From positions 1-59,659 of the IMG/VR virus record IMGVR_UViG_3300027889_000037: a stretch of DNA of 59,659 nt; one strand, 5' to 3'. The stretch comes from a virus. The stretch's first letter is position 1. Every line of letters starts with the position of its first letter. A model generated the notes under the pieces. It had not been told where the DNA came from and searched no databases. It saw only the letters and a list, made by a program, of their open reading frames with translations. The position numbers and the translations under genes are program-made. This document shows, in pieces, positions 34,992 through 41,803 of the stretch.

Positions 34992-35672
34992 ATGCGTGGC
35001 TTGCTTTTCGTTCTTGCCCTAGCGGCGCTCACTGGTTCGGCATTCGCAGCCGACCTCCCCCTTAAGGCCCCTCCCCTCGCGCCCCAGCCGGTGCTCTGCA
35101 CAACGAACCAGTGCTCCGTTCTGTTTGGCGGTATCACCCTGCTCGGGCAGGGCTCGAACGTCGATATCATCGGGCAGGGCATCAGCAATTCGGTGTTCTC
35201 GAACGGTGGCATGGTCGCTGGAACGATCGGCGGCCAATACTGGAATAGCGGCGTGTTCCTCGGCGTCGAAAACCTGGCGGGTTGGTCTTTTGGGGCGCCT
35301 TCCAGCGTCAACGGCGTTGGCGTCGCACAGACCGGCGGCCTCGATATCTTCTGGTTCGAGGCGGGCGGAAGCCTGGGCGACCTGTTCGGCAGTGGCGCGC
35401 AGCCCGTCACCATCAATAGCGCGCTGGCATCAGACCTGATTTCGCTCTACTTCGGCACCGGCCCGGCCCAGCCATTCGGTAATTCATCGCTCGGCACCAA
35501 GAGCTTCTGGACCAGTGGCGCGGGCGCTCGCTATCTGCTTCCCAACACCACGCGGCCGATCCTGCTCGACATCAAATACATCTACGGTAACAACCAGAAC
35601 AACGTTGGCCTGACGACCAACAAGAACGTGCAGTTCGTCGGCGCCACGCTGTCTGTGCCGTTCAAGTACTGA
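34992..35672 (+). CDS. Rhizobiales-type outer-membrane beta-barrel protein
   Basis: 226 residues from ATG 34992 with AGGAG upstream. A signal peptide (residues 1-20) is followed by AADLPLKAPPLAP, the start typical of Omp25/Omp31-like barrels in Bradyrhizobium and relatives. Alternating aromatic/hydrophobic strands run to a C-terminal LSVPFKY, which ends in an aromatic residue like barrels recognised by the BAM complex. Its own leader (34908-34991), with a GTGTGG/CCACAC hairpin, suggests separate expression. It may mask receptors and block superinfection, or alter the lysogen surface. Confidence 0.75.
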   Translation: MRGLLFVLALAALTGSAFAADLPLKAPPLAPQPVLCTTNQCSVLFGGITLLGQGSNVDIIGQGISNSVFSNGGMVAGTIGGQYWNSGVFLGVENLAGWSFGAPSSVNGVGVAQTGGLDIFWFEAGGSLGDLFGSGAQPVTINSALASDLISLYFGTGPAQPFGNSSLGTKSFWTSGAGARYLLPNTTRPILLDIKYIYGNNQNNVGLTTNKNVQFVGATLSVPFKY

Positions 35673-35675
35673 GCC

Positions 35676-35762
35676 ATGCAGATTGCGTTTGACATCGTTG
35701 TAGGGCTCATTCTTGCAGGTTTCGTGTTGCGGTTTCTAGCCGCCTGTCTTAGCCGGCAGTGA
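35676..35762 (+). CDS. Tiny single-span membrane peptide
   Basis: 28 residues with one hydrophobic helix (FDIVVGLILAGFVLRFLAACL). Starts 3 nt after the outer-membrane gene and has no strong ribosome site, so translation would rely on coupling. Function unknown. Confidence 0.35.
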   Translation: MQIAFDIVVGLILAGFVLRFLAACLSRQ

Positions 35763-35771
35763 TCCTTTCGG

Positions 35772-35794
35772 ATGGGGGCCTGACCAGCCCCCAT
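35772..35794 (+). terminator. Strong hairpin, terminator-like
   Basis: ATGGGGGC (35772-35779) and GCCCCCAT (35787-35794) form an 8-bp stem with a 7-nt loop. No long T-run follows (ACTTTCG), so termination may be weak or factor-assisted. It separates the outer-membrane gene from the spanin-like genes. Confidence 0.45.
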
Positions 35795-35865
35795 ACTTTC
35801 GTACCGGTACTAAAGGATGACAATGCGTGTTGCAGAAACTCTCAACGCAAGGATGGAGGCTACGC

Positions 35866-36204
35866 ATGACGTTGCAGGAATTTGTCGCAACTAAAGAGCG
35901 GGCAACGGCATGGGTTTTTCGTCTTGCAATTACAATCATTGGCGCCACGACATCGGCAGCCATCTGGTTGGCGTGGGGCGTTCTGTCGGACGTAAAGGCC
36001 AAGTCGGAAACCGGCATCCAGTTGCAGTGGACGGCGATCGGCAAGATCAATGATGCCCAGCAGAGCGCATCGCGTGACTTGGGCGTTCTCACCACCAAAC
36101 TGGACGATCATATCAGGACCGAATCCGACATTGACATGCAGCTAAAAGATATAACCAAAGACCACGAGCAACGCATTCGCGGGCTTGAAAGACCGCATGG
36201 CTGA
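35866..36204 (+). CDS. Membrane-anchored coiled-coil protein (spanin-like)
   Basis: 112 residues from ATG 35866, which has GGAGG upstream; a longer frame begins at 35827. One membrane helix (about residues 17-40) and a long charged helical domain, the layout of inner-membrane spanins (Rz type) that bridge to the outer membrane. A 23-codon open frame (35823-35894) with a good ribosome site overlaps its start and could be a leader. Followed directly by another protein of the same layout. Confidence 0.5.
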   Translation: MTLQEFVATKERATAWVFRLAITIIGATTSAAIWLAWGVLSDVKAKSETGIQLQWTAIGKINDAQQSASRDLGVLTTKLDDHIRTESDIDMQLKDITKDHEQRIRGLERPHG

Positions 36205-36488
36205 TGGACTATCAGCTCGTCATTGCAATTGGAGCATTGGCGATCTCTGTATTGGTCGCATTAACCAGGGCATTGGATAAGTCTCTTTCCATTCGAGAGC
36301 ATGAAGAATTCAGCAAAAACACCAAAGAACAAATTGAGAGACTGCGGCAGGATGCCATCAGAGATACACAAGGACTTAAGACGGATTTTAATCGCGATGT
36401 TGACCGCATTGAGAAGCGGCTCGATTACATCGAACAGACGCGACCAACAACGGGAGAACTTGAGGCCAGACTTGACAAGAAGCCATGA
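36204..36488 (+). CDS. Membrane-anchored coiled-coil protein (spanin-like) 2
   Basis: 94 residues; membrane helix at residues 4-22, then a coiled coil (EHEEFSKNTKEQIERLRQDA...DRIEKRLDYIEQT). ATG 36204 overlaps the previous stop. With its neighbour it could form an i-spanin pair, but no lipoprotein o-spanin with a lipobox is seen, so the lysis role is uncertain. Confidence 0.5.
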   Translation: MDYQLVIAIGALAISVLVALTRALDKSLSIREHEEFSKNTKEQIERLRQDAIRDTQGLKTDFNRDVDRIEKRLDYIEQTRPTTGELEARLDKKP

Positions 36489-36667
36489 GTTCCATCGAGC
36501 TTCCCGCCAACGGCAAGTGCCCCATCTGCGGGACCGCCATACCAAAGGCCAGGATCGTAGCGCACGATACCAAGCCCGAGGCGCTGCACTATTACGATTG
36601 CCCGAAATGCAACAGGCCGGTCCTGGTCAAGGTGTGGGATATTGCGATCAAGAAGGATTCCGGTTGA
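36485..36667 (+). CDS. Small zinc-ribbon protein
   Basis: 60 residues with CPICG and CPKC pairs 20-odd residues apart, a typical four-cysteine zinc ribbon. It overlaps the previous stop by 4 nt and the end of the convergent reverse-strand gene by 20 nt. It is the last gene of the forward late block. Function unknown. Confidence 0.62.
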   Translation: MSSIELPANGKCPICGTAIPKARIVAHDTKPEALHYYDCPKCNRPVLVKVWDIAIKKDSG

Positions 36668-37013
36668 ACACCACCACGCTCGGCGGCGGATCATCGCCCA
36701 AAGCGGCCAACCTGACCTGTTTCCGGCGGCGTTCTGTCCTGCGAGCTATGGTTTCTTTTGCAATCGCAGCCACGCTTTCCCACTGCTTGTGCATGAATTC
36801 TTCGCACTCGCCATGTTCATCCCGGTCGCGTTCGCTTTCCTCGGTGCGATTCCGCCAGTAGTCGCGTTCCATAGCCATTGCATCAAGCGCAACCCGCAGA
36901 GATTCGGCTTCGGCCTTGAATTGTGCGCGATCCGCAAATGCTTGCGCTACTTTGGTTTCGAGGATACCGGCGATCTTGACCGTTTCCTCGGGGGTAACAT
37001 CTTCGATGGTCAT
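36648..37013 (-). CDS. Hypothetical helical protein, end of reverse operon
   Basis: 121 residues, strongly helical and charged (KVAQAFADRAQFKAEAESLRVAL...ERDYWRNRTEESERDRDEHG). It is the last gene of the long reverse-strand early block and converges on the forward late genes, overlapping by 20 nt. AGCTGGGA lies before its start. Not recognised. Confidence 0.62.
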   Translation of the reverse strand: MTIEDVTPEETVKIAGILETKVAQAFADRAQFKAEAESLRVALDAMAMERDYWRNRTEESERDRDEHGECEEFMHKQWESVAAIAKETIARRTERRRKQVRLAALGDDPPPSVVVFNRNPS

Positions 37014-37028
37014 TCCCAGCTCCTTTGG

Positions 37029-37487
37029 TTATTGAACGTGTGCCCAGCTTTTGCCGGCGTATATATCTCTGATCGTTGCGTCAGTGACGCCAAATTGCGT
37101 GGCAATCTCGCGCTGAGTTTTTGTTCCCTTCATGTCTCGTATCTCACGCACTTTGTCTGGCGTTAATTTCGGCCGATGTTTGTAATAGCCGAGAGATTTT
37201 GTGCCATGTTGGGCGCGGTCTAGTTGATTGTGTGTTCGCGTTTTCCAAGACAGATGCTTAGGGTGAACGCATCCGAACTTTCCTCGCCCACAGGAATGCG
37301 CTGCCTCATGGTCAGGCGGACAGGGGCCGTTTACCAGTTCGCACATGACCCGGTGCGCCCAGAGTATCTTGCGGTTCTTCCCCACTCGGCCATAATGCTT
37401 CGCTGCTACGATGATGGCTGATCGAACATCCGAACTCGCGAGGTCCACGATGATCTGTTCGGTTTTCTGTTCACTGACTTGCGCCAT
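37029..37487 (-). CDS. HNH endonuclease with HTH (NUMOD-like)
   Basis: 152 residues. HNH core: AHRVMCELVNGPCPPDHEAA, then HSCGRGKFGCVHPKHLSW and THNQLDRAQHG, with zinc cysteines and the catalytic His. The C-terminus (LTPDKVREIRDMKGTKTQRE, FGVTDATIRDIYAGKSW) is a helix-turn-helix of the homing-endonuclease DNA-binding type. The third HNH gene in this genome. Probably a mobile homing element within the early operon. Confidence 0.85.
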   Translation of the reverse strand: MAQVSEQKTEQIIVDLASSDVRSAIIVAAKHYGRVGKNRKILWAHRVMCELVNGPCPPDHEAAHSCGRGKFGCVHPKHLSWKTRTHNQLDRAQHGTKSLGYYKHRPKLTPDKVREIRDMKGTKTQREIATQFGVTDATIRDIYAGKSWAHVQ

Positions 37488-37510
37488 TTAAGTCTCCTGC
37501 TGTTGTGATG

Positions 37511-37759
37511 TTAATAGTTGAAACAGCGACGCTGATCGAGTTGCGTCTGCCAATCGTCCGATAGCTTATAGACCTCCATGAGTTTGGTCATGTTTGGTCC
37601 ATTGTTTTCGTCCGCGCGCTTGCGGGCATCTTCTCCCGGCATCACGAACACGGGGTAGTCGGACCAATCGAAAGTGTCGCATACGACCAGGACATGAGTC
37701 GCGCCCTTGGCTTGGCCTCGATGAAGCCAATCGGTAATGTCGTCTCTCGTGGTCGTCAT
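37511..37759 (-). CDS. Small early hypothetical protein
   Basis: 82 residues; HVLVVCDTFDWSDYPVFV and the following MPGEDARKRA pattern are shared by small phage proteins of unknown role. Soluble, alpha/beta. GGGAGAAAACC upstream of ATG 37759 gives a good ribosome site. Confidence 0.68.
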   Translation of the reverse strand: MTTTRDDITDWLHRGQAKGATHVLVVCDTFDWSDYPVFVMPGEDARKRADENNGPNMTKLMEVYKLSDDWQTQLDQRRCFNY

Positions 37760-37776
37760 GGTTTTCTCCCGACAGC

Positions 37777-38067
37777 CTACTGATTAGCGCCTATTGCATC
37801 ATTTTCAATCGCTTCGGCGATTGCTCTTGCCGTTCCTGCGGCTAGGTCCGTTGTGCAGTACGCCGCAGCGAAACGCGCGATCTTGGCGCAGCGTTCGCGT
37901 TCAGCAGCCGCAGCATCGAGGCCGATCAGAGTAACGAGCGCGCGGATGTGATCGTCGGCAACCCATATCTCGCCGGGCTTGAGCATGGCACTAAAGCCGG
38001 GATGTTCGGGACACGTTGCAAACCGATAGCCGTTGCCGCGATCTTCGATCTTGAAAAGGTCAACCAC
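37777..38067 (-). CDS. Small early hypothetical protein
   Basis: 96 residues from GTG 38067, which has AGGGAG 6 nt upstream; the longer frame from 38211 runs through the next gene's terminus without support. Contains FATCPEHPGF and a C-terminal Ala-rich helix (AAAERERCAKIARFAAAY). Not recognised. Confidence 0.6.
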   Translation of the reverse strand: MVDLFKIEDRGNGYRFATCPEHPGFSAMLKPGEIWVADDHIRALVTLIGLDAAAAERERCAKIARFAAAYCTTDLAAGTARAIAEAIENDAIGANQ

Positions 38068-38104
38068 GTTTTTCTCCCTGCTTTGGACGGGTATGTCGGC
38101 TACT

Positions 38105-38440
38105 TCACCAAGTGATGTCGGAGGAAAGCAGCTTGCGGCTAGCGTCGCGCCATTCTCTGCCGATCTGGCCCGAATCCATAGCGAGCTGCCGTGCTTCGTC
38201 CCGAGTGACAAACCGTCCGGTTGTCGTCAGGAAACCCTCAGTGTCGTGCAGATTGCTGGTCGTGGGATTTTCATCGCCGAGAGAGGCGCGAATCCTCCAA
38301 TGCTCTTTAAAGCCGCCGCTGTGAGTTTCCTCATTGCGGATGATGGCAGCGCAAGCCAAGCGCTCTTTGTTATGGTGTCTTTGCGTTGCCAGCGCCGCGT
38401 CTCTTGCTCGTCTCAATCCCGCACCCATAATTTTCTCCAT
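38105..38440 (-). CDS. Early hypothetical protein
   Basis: 111 residues, with AAIIRNEETHSGGFKEHWRI and the block GFLTTTGRFVTRDEARQLAM near the C-terminus, a pattern I associate with small conserved phage proteins. Soluble. Function unknown. Confidence 0.65.
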   Translation of the reverse strand: MEKIMGAGLRRARDAALATQRHHNKERLACAAIIRNEETHSGGFKEHWRIRASLGDENPTTSNLHDTEGFLTTTGRFVTRDEARQLAMDSGQIGREWRDASRKLLSSDITW

Positions 38441-38452
38441 GCTGTTCGGCGG

Positions 38453-38710
38453 TTAGTCGTCCAGTTCATCTTGCATGTCGGCGTCGGTCATTTCTCGCCA
38501 TGCCTCGCAGTGTTTGCAGACCATAATTGGCTCGCCTTCGCTGTCGCACTCCGCAAGCCAGTGGTGGTCGTAGCCTTCACAGACGGTGCAGTGGCGAGCG
38601 CAAGGCTGCAACGCCATCGCGGCGCCGGCCATCGTGCGATATTCATCGTCGGGCTTTGCGCCCGCGATTGCAGCATTGATTTTGTCTAGGCCAAATGGGT
38701 CATCGCTCAT
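38453..38710 (-). CDS. Small zinc-binding protein
   Basis: 85 residues from ATG 38710. Two cysteine pairs (CTVCEG and CKHCEAW) around an acidic middle give a zinc-ribbon layout. Its ATG overlaps the previous gene's stop (ATGA). Function unknown. Confidence 0.62.
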   Translation of the reverse strand: MSDDPFGLDKINAAIAGAKPDDEYRTMAGAAMALQPCARHCTVCEGYDHHWLAECDSEGEPIMVCKHCEAWREMTDADMQDELDD

Positions 38711-38892
38711 GGCGACATACGTCCTGACTGTCGGCTGTTTTCTGATTTGCTTTCGCATAGGGCTACAAGCAAATGAGCAATTGCCCTGAGATACCACTGA
38801 GTAGCTTCGCCTTGATGCCCGGTTTCAGCGTGCGAACGCTCCGCAAGATTGAGAAGGCGCTTACCTTCATCCAGTTCTGTTTTCAGTCCCAT
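38707..38892 (-). CDS. Small helical early protein
   Basis: 61 residues from ATG 38892 (AAAGGCGG upstream). Mostly helical: KTELDEGKRLLNLAERS and WYLRAIAHLLVALCE. Not recognised; coupled to the zinc-binding gene downstream. Confidence 0.58.
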   Translation of the reverse strand: MGLKTELDEGKRLLNLAERSHAETGHQGEATQWYLRAIAHLLVALCESKSENSRQSGRMSP

Positions 38893-38894
38893 TG

Positions 38895-39092
38895 CTATGC
38901 CGCCTTTACTTCGCGGGCACATTCATCGCAGACGACAAGCCCATAAAGGCCATGACCGAGTGCATCCACTTCAAGGGCGATTATTCCGCCGTCCTCAAAT
39001 TCAAACCGCCAGATATTGCAGGCGCTCGAATCCACCCGCTTGATGGTGCGACCTACAAAGTCTTTTTTTCGTGGATGCAGACGGTGGCTCAT
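38895..39092 (-). CDS. Small early hypothetical protein
   Basis: 65 residues with a beta-rich centre (RFEFEDGGIIALEVDALG) and a C-terminal CDEC pair. Two bases separate its stop from the next gene's start. Not recognised. Confidence 0.6.
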   Translation of the reverse strand: MSHRLHPRKKDFVGRTIKRVDSSACNIWRFEFEDGGIIALEVDALGHGLYGLVVCDECAREVKAA

Positions 39093-39116
39093 TTTTCGCT
39101 CCCGATTAACCCCGTG

Positions 39117-39680
39117 TTACTCTGCTGCCGTCAGTTCAAGATCGGGATCGCCTGGAAAGCTAAGCACGGTGCGTGCGATCTTCCCGGCCTTCTCAATTTC
39201 GATTGCGTGCGTGATGTGCCAGCCGCCGGTGGCGCGCGGATATTGCGCGGTTAGGTACGGCACGATCACCAAAACCCAGTCGTCCAGGGAGCACCACCCG
39301 GTGCCGTTGTTCATGCAGTTGATGTCGAAGATACCGGTGGTCTGGCTCTTACAGACGCCCACCCAATGGGTGTAGCGATAGCGGGCGCGCATCGGCACGC
39401 CGGGCTTCGTCCATGGGCCTTCCCATTGAATTCGGGCTAGGCCGAAACGCGGCCACTCCGCTCCGATCTTGCGCCACGGGCGCCCGATGCTTCGCAGCGC
39501 GGCATTCATCAGGCTCGGATTGGTGTAGTGCTTGCGCTCAAAGTCGCCCATGTGCGGCCGGACCTCATCGAACGTCATGCCCATGACTGCCGCGAGCGCG
39601 CTAGGACCGCAATTCATGCCCCATTCTTCATAGGCGCGGTCGGCGTCGGCGGGAGTGAAGCGCGGAGGATTGACGGTCAT
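39117..39680 (-). CDS. Papain-like (C39-type) cysteine-protease-fold protein
   Basis: 188 residues from ATG 39680. NCGPSALAAVMG is the active-cysteine helix of the C39/papain-like fold; THWVGV would carry the catalytic His and FDINC the Asp/Asn. Phages encode such proteins in early regions, with unclear targets; they may cleave a host peptide or act as an amidase. The triad is visible by order and spacing only. Confidence 0.65.
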   Translation of the reverse strand: MTVNPPRFTPADADRAYEEWGMNCGPSALAAVMGMTFDEVRPHMGDFERKHYTNPSLMNAALRSIGRPWRKIGAEWPRFGLARIQWEGPWTKPGVPMRARYRYTHWVGVCKSQTTGIFDINCMNNGTGWCSLDDWVLVIVPYLTAQYPRATGGWHITHAIEIEKAGKIARTVLSFPGDPDLELTAAE

Positions 39681-39714
39681 AGTTAGCCTCGTGAAGTTGG
39701 CGAGTAACGACGCA

Positions 39715-39903
39715 TCATTCGGCAACAACGGTTTCAAGAGCGCGTAAAGCATATCGCGCGTTTATTTCGCGCGTCGAAGCCTCGTTCACGGCTTTGTTTG
39801 CTGCCTGCAATTCCGCGATCACCTTAGATTGGTATTCGACCATGGCGGCATATGAGCGCTCGGCACATTCTAGTTCCAGTCTGGCGGCTTCAAGTTTTGT
39901 CAT
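39715..39903 (-). CDS. Small coiled-coil protein
   Basis: 62 residues from ATG 39903, which overlaps the integrase stop (TGATG). Nearly all helical: KLEAARLELECAERSYAAMV then KVIAELQAANKAVNEAST. Function unknown. Confidence 0.58.
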   Translation of the reverse strand: MTKLEAARLELECAERSYAAMVEYQSKVIAELQAANKAVNEASTREINARYALRALETVVAE

Positions 39904-40901
39904 CACGCCACCTTCTCGCTGCTCTTTTCCATCCGCATCCGCTGCACGGTATGGGTGTTCTCCCGGCTGGCGCGGCTGTAGTCCATTGTCTGCGATACGT
40001 CGCTGTGTGTAGCGGCATCGCGGACATGCGCAGCCTGGGCGCCCATGGCGATGGCTTCGCTGATCGCACCGGCCCGCGCGTCGCGGTTTTGCACATTCAA
40101 CGGCACGCCACACTCGGTCGCGATGATCCGCCATTCTTCGCGGAAGTCATCGGCTTTATATGGGAAGCCGGTGTATTCATCGATAATCACGGGGCCGCTC
40201 GCCGGCAGCAATAATCGATCGGCAGAGCATCCCGGCCACATATGCTCAAGCTCGGCCATGACCAGCGGCGCCAATGTCAGGTCCGGCTCGGATAGTTTCT
40301 TGCGCTTGCTCGTGACGTGATGGACGACAAAATCAGCGCCGATTTCTTCCCAGCGCAGACCCTTGAGCCACTTCATTGGACCTTTTCGCGGGTGCATCGA
40401 GCAAACGTCCGACAGGCCCGGTTCGCCAATCGGCAGCCATTCGCCGAGAACGTCCTTCTGCCGCCAAGTGCATTCAAATTGGAGGGCCTGTGCGAGCCCG
40501 ACCATCGGGAGGCGCGGGCGCGCGGCGTTGCAAATCGCGGTTGCTTGCTCGCGGGTGATGTGGACCGTTCGCGGCTTGCCGTTGGCGAAGCGGCCTTTGC
40601 TCAGTAGCAGCCCGAGGCGCTGGCAGGCTTCGTCATCGAGCGCGAAGAAGCCGAAGTTGGCGAGCGTGCGCAGCATCCCGATCAGCGCATGGCCCATCGA
40701 AACCTTCCGGCCGCCGTCGCTCCATTGCTGATGCCATTCGTAGATCGTCCGGCCCTTGATGGTCGCCACATCTACGTCGCCGTGGGCGCGCTCGATCTGT
40801 GTCATGAGCCGGACGTAGTATTGCCGCGTGCAGTATTCGAGCTTGGCGAAGTTCGATACTGGGTCGGTGCGGTAAGCGGACATGAGTTCATTGAGACGCA
40901 T
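39903..40901 (-). CDS. int: Tyrosine recombinase (integrase)
   Basis: 332 residues. N-terminal SAM-like core-binding region, then a catalytic domain with Arg147 (ECTWRQKD), Lys near 199 (TSKRKK), Arg276 (RDARAGA), His299 (THSDVSQ) and the nucleophile Tyr308 (TMDYSR). The usual HxxR box reads RDAR, so the first catalytic His is replaced. It would integrate or excise the phage genome, or resolve multimers. It overlaps a small upstream gene by 14 nt. The flanking gap at 41.08-41.32 kb could hold an attachment site, but I cannot identify one. Confidence 0.85.
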   Translation of the reverse strand: MRLNELMSAYRTDPVSNFAKLEYCTRQYYVRLMTQIERAHGDVDVATIKGRTIYEWHQQWSDGGRKVSMGHALIGMLRTLANFGFFALDDEACQRLGLLLSKGRFANGKPRTVHITREQATAICNAARPRLPMVGLAQALQFECTWRQKDVLGEWLPIGEPGLSDVCSMHPRKGPMKWLKGLRWEEIGADFVVHHVTSKRKKLSEPDLTLAPLVMAELEHMWPGCSADRLLLPASGPVIIDEYTGFPYKADDFREEWRIIATECGVPLNVQNRDARAGAISEAIAMGAQAAHVRDAATHSDVSQTMDYSRASRENTHTVQRMRMEKSSEKVA

Positions 40902-41079
40902 AACCAGCCCTCACAGTAGCTCGATTTTGTATGCGACCGCGACGCAGGCGGGGTAACTCTGCCATTGCCTCAGCCTTGGCAATGATCTTATCCAGTCGCG
41001 CCAGTTCGCGCTTTTCCTCTGGCGTTAGATACGCCCGCCAGTCGCGTGCATTGGTTTTTGCCCTGCGTAAATCGCTCAT
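40888..41079 (-). CDS. Small basic early protein behind control module A
   Basis: 63 residues from ATG 41079 (a longer frame reaches 41217 but crosses the promoter module). Helical and basic: DWRAYLTPEEKRELARLDKI and LPRLRRGRIQNRATV. It is the first gene leftward of divergent module A, with the operator-like palindrome about 31 nt upstream and no clear ribosome site in between. It stands where the HTH protein stands in module B, but the two proteins are not obviously related. Confidence 0.6.
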   Translation of the reverse strand: MSDLRRAKTNARDWRAYLTPEEKRELARLDKIIAKAEAMAELPRLRRGRIQNRATVRAGYASQ

Positions 41080-41109
41080 GTGAGTAACGTGAACCTCGCT
41101 AGAGGATAA

Positions 41110-41149
41110 GTCAATAGGGGCTTGCAAATTATTTTGAGGGGTGTATATT
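41110..41149. promoter_or_regulatory. Divergent promoter/operator, module A
   Basis: GTCAAT-AGGGG-CTTGCA (41110-41126) is an imperfect version of the 17-bp palindrome in module B. Rightward, TTGCAA (41122-41127), a 16-nt gap and TATATT (41144-41149) make a good sigma70-type promoter for the small RNA. Leftward, TTGACT (complement of 41109-41114) faces the 63-residue gene, with only a poor -10 17 nt on. The palindrome covers both -35 boxes, as in module B. Confidence 0.6.
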
Positions 41150-41150
41150 G

Positions 41151-41292
41151 CTCTGATCGATCTACCCCTGCCGGTGGTCACGGCAATACCCAGGAGGCGG
41201 CCATGAAGTAACCCCATCCCTTTTCAGAATCTTGCAAGGTTTTGGAGTTTTAATCGGGCCGCTCGGAATGACCACCGGGCGGCCCTTGGTTT
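41151..41292 (+). ncRNA. Structured small RNA with two-codon minigene, copy A
   Basis: Predicted transcript of about 140 nt. In order: hairpin TGCCG/CGGCA (41169-41185, 5 bp, 7-nt loop); CAGGAGG (41191-41197); ATG-AAG-TAA (41203-41211, Met-Lys-stop) 5 nt after it; a linker with CTTTTCAGAATCTTG; an 11-bp GC helix (41256-41266 with 41275-41285) and TTGGTTTT. All these parts recur in copy B at 53.4 kb, with base changes that keep the pairs. No longer gene is possible here. It resembles neither a leader of a downstream gene (the next gene is convergent) nor any RNA family I recognise. Confidence 0.6.
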
Positions 41293-41320
41293 TGGCCGCT
41301 GCTACGCTCCCGACAGTACC

Positions 41321-41767
41321 TCAGTTAACCGCCAACTCCCACAGCGGCGGAAATAGATCGTCGGGTATGGCGAACATCCCCTGCTGGCCCCTATATGGAA
41401 TTGGCTCGGTCAGCAGATGAAAGTCGCTGCGCTCCCAAGCATAGCGGCCTTCCGAAAAATCTCCGCACTCGCGATCATCGTCATTCGCTGCTGTACACCC
41501 AAACAGTTCATGCACTGTCGGCTTGCAGGCAACGATCTTGACCGCGCCAATGATAGCGCCGCGCGGCAATTCCAGGCCCCAATGATTTCCCCAAATACCA
41601 TCACAGATTTCATCAAGGCGGTCGCCGCTGAAATCATCGATCCGGCGCTTGGCGGCATGAACGGCAAGCCATCCGCGATGCGAAGTGGGCCAGTGGCGCG
41701 TCTCATGGACTTTGGCGTCGGATAGCCAAAGCGACGCCCACGGTTGCCAGAGTGAAATTGCCTTCAT
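41321..41767 (-). CDS. ASCH-domain protein
   Basis: 148 residues. MKAISLWQPWASLW, then HETRHWPTSHRGWLAVHAAK and GAIIGAVKIV are the classic ASCH (PUA-like) blocks, followed by the C-terminal strand PYRGQQGMFAIPD. ASCH proteins bind RNA or modified nucleotides; some are RNases. In phages they are common early proteins. Its stop faces the terminator of small RNA A. Confidence 0.85.
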   Translation of the reverse strand: MKAISLWQPWASLWLSDAKVHETRHWPTSHRGWLAVHAAKRRIDDFSGDRLDEICDGIWGNHWGLELPRGAIIGAVKIVACKPTVHELFGCTAANDDDRECGDFSEGRYAWERSDFHLLTEPIPYRGQQGMFAIPDDLFPPLWELAVN

Positions 41768-41803
41768 CGTTTTCCCGACATTGCAGAAGTATGTCGGCTT
41801 TCC

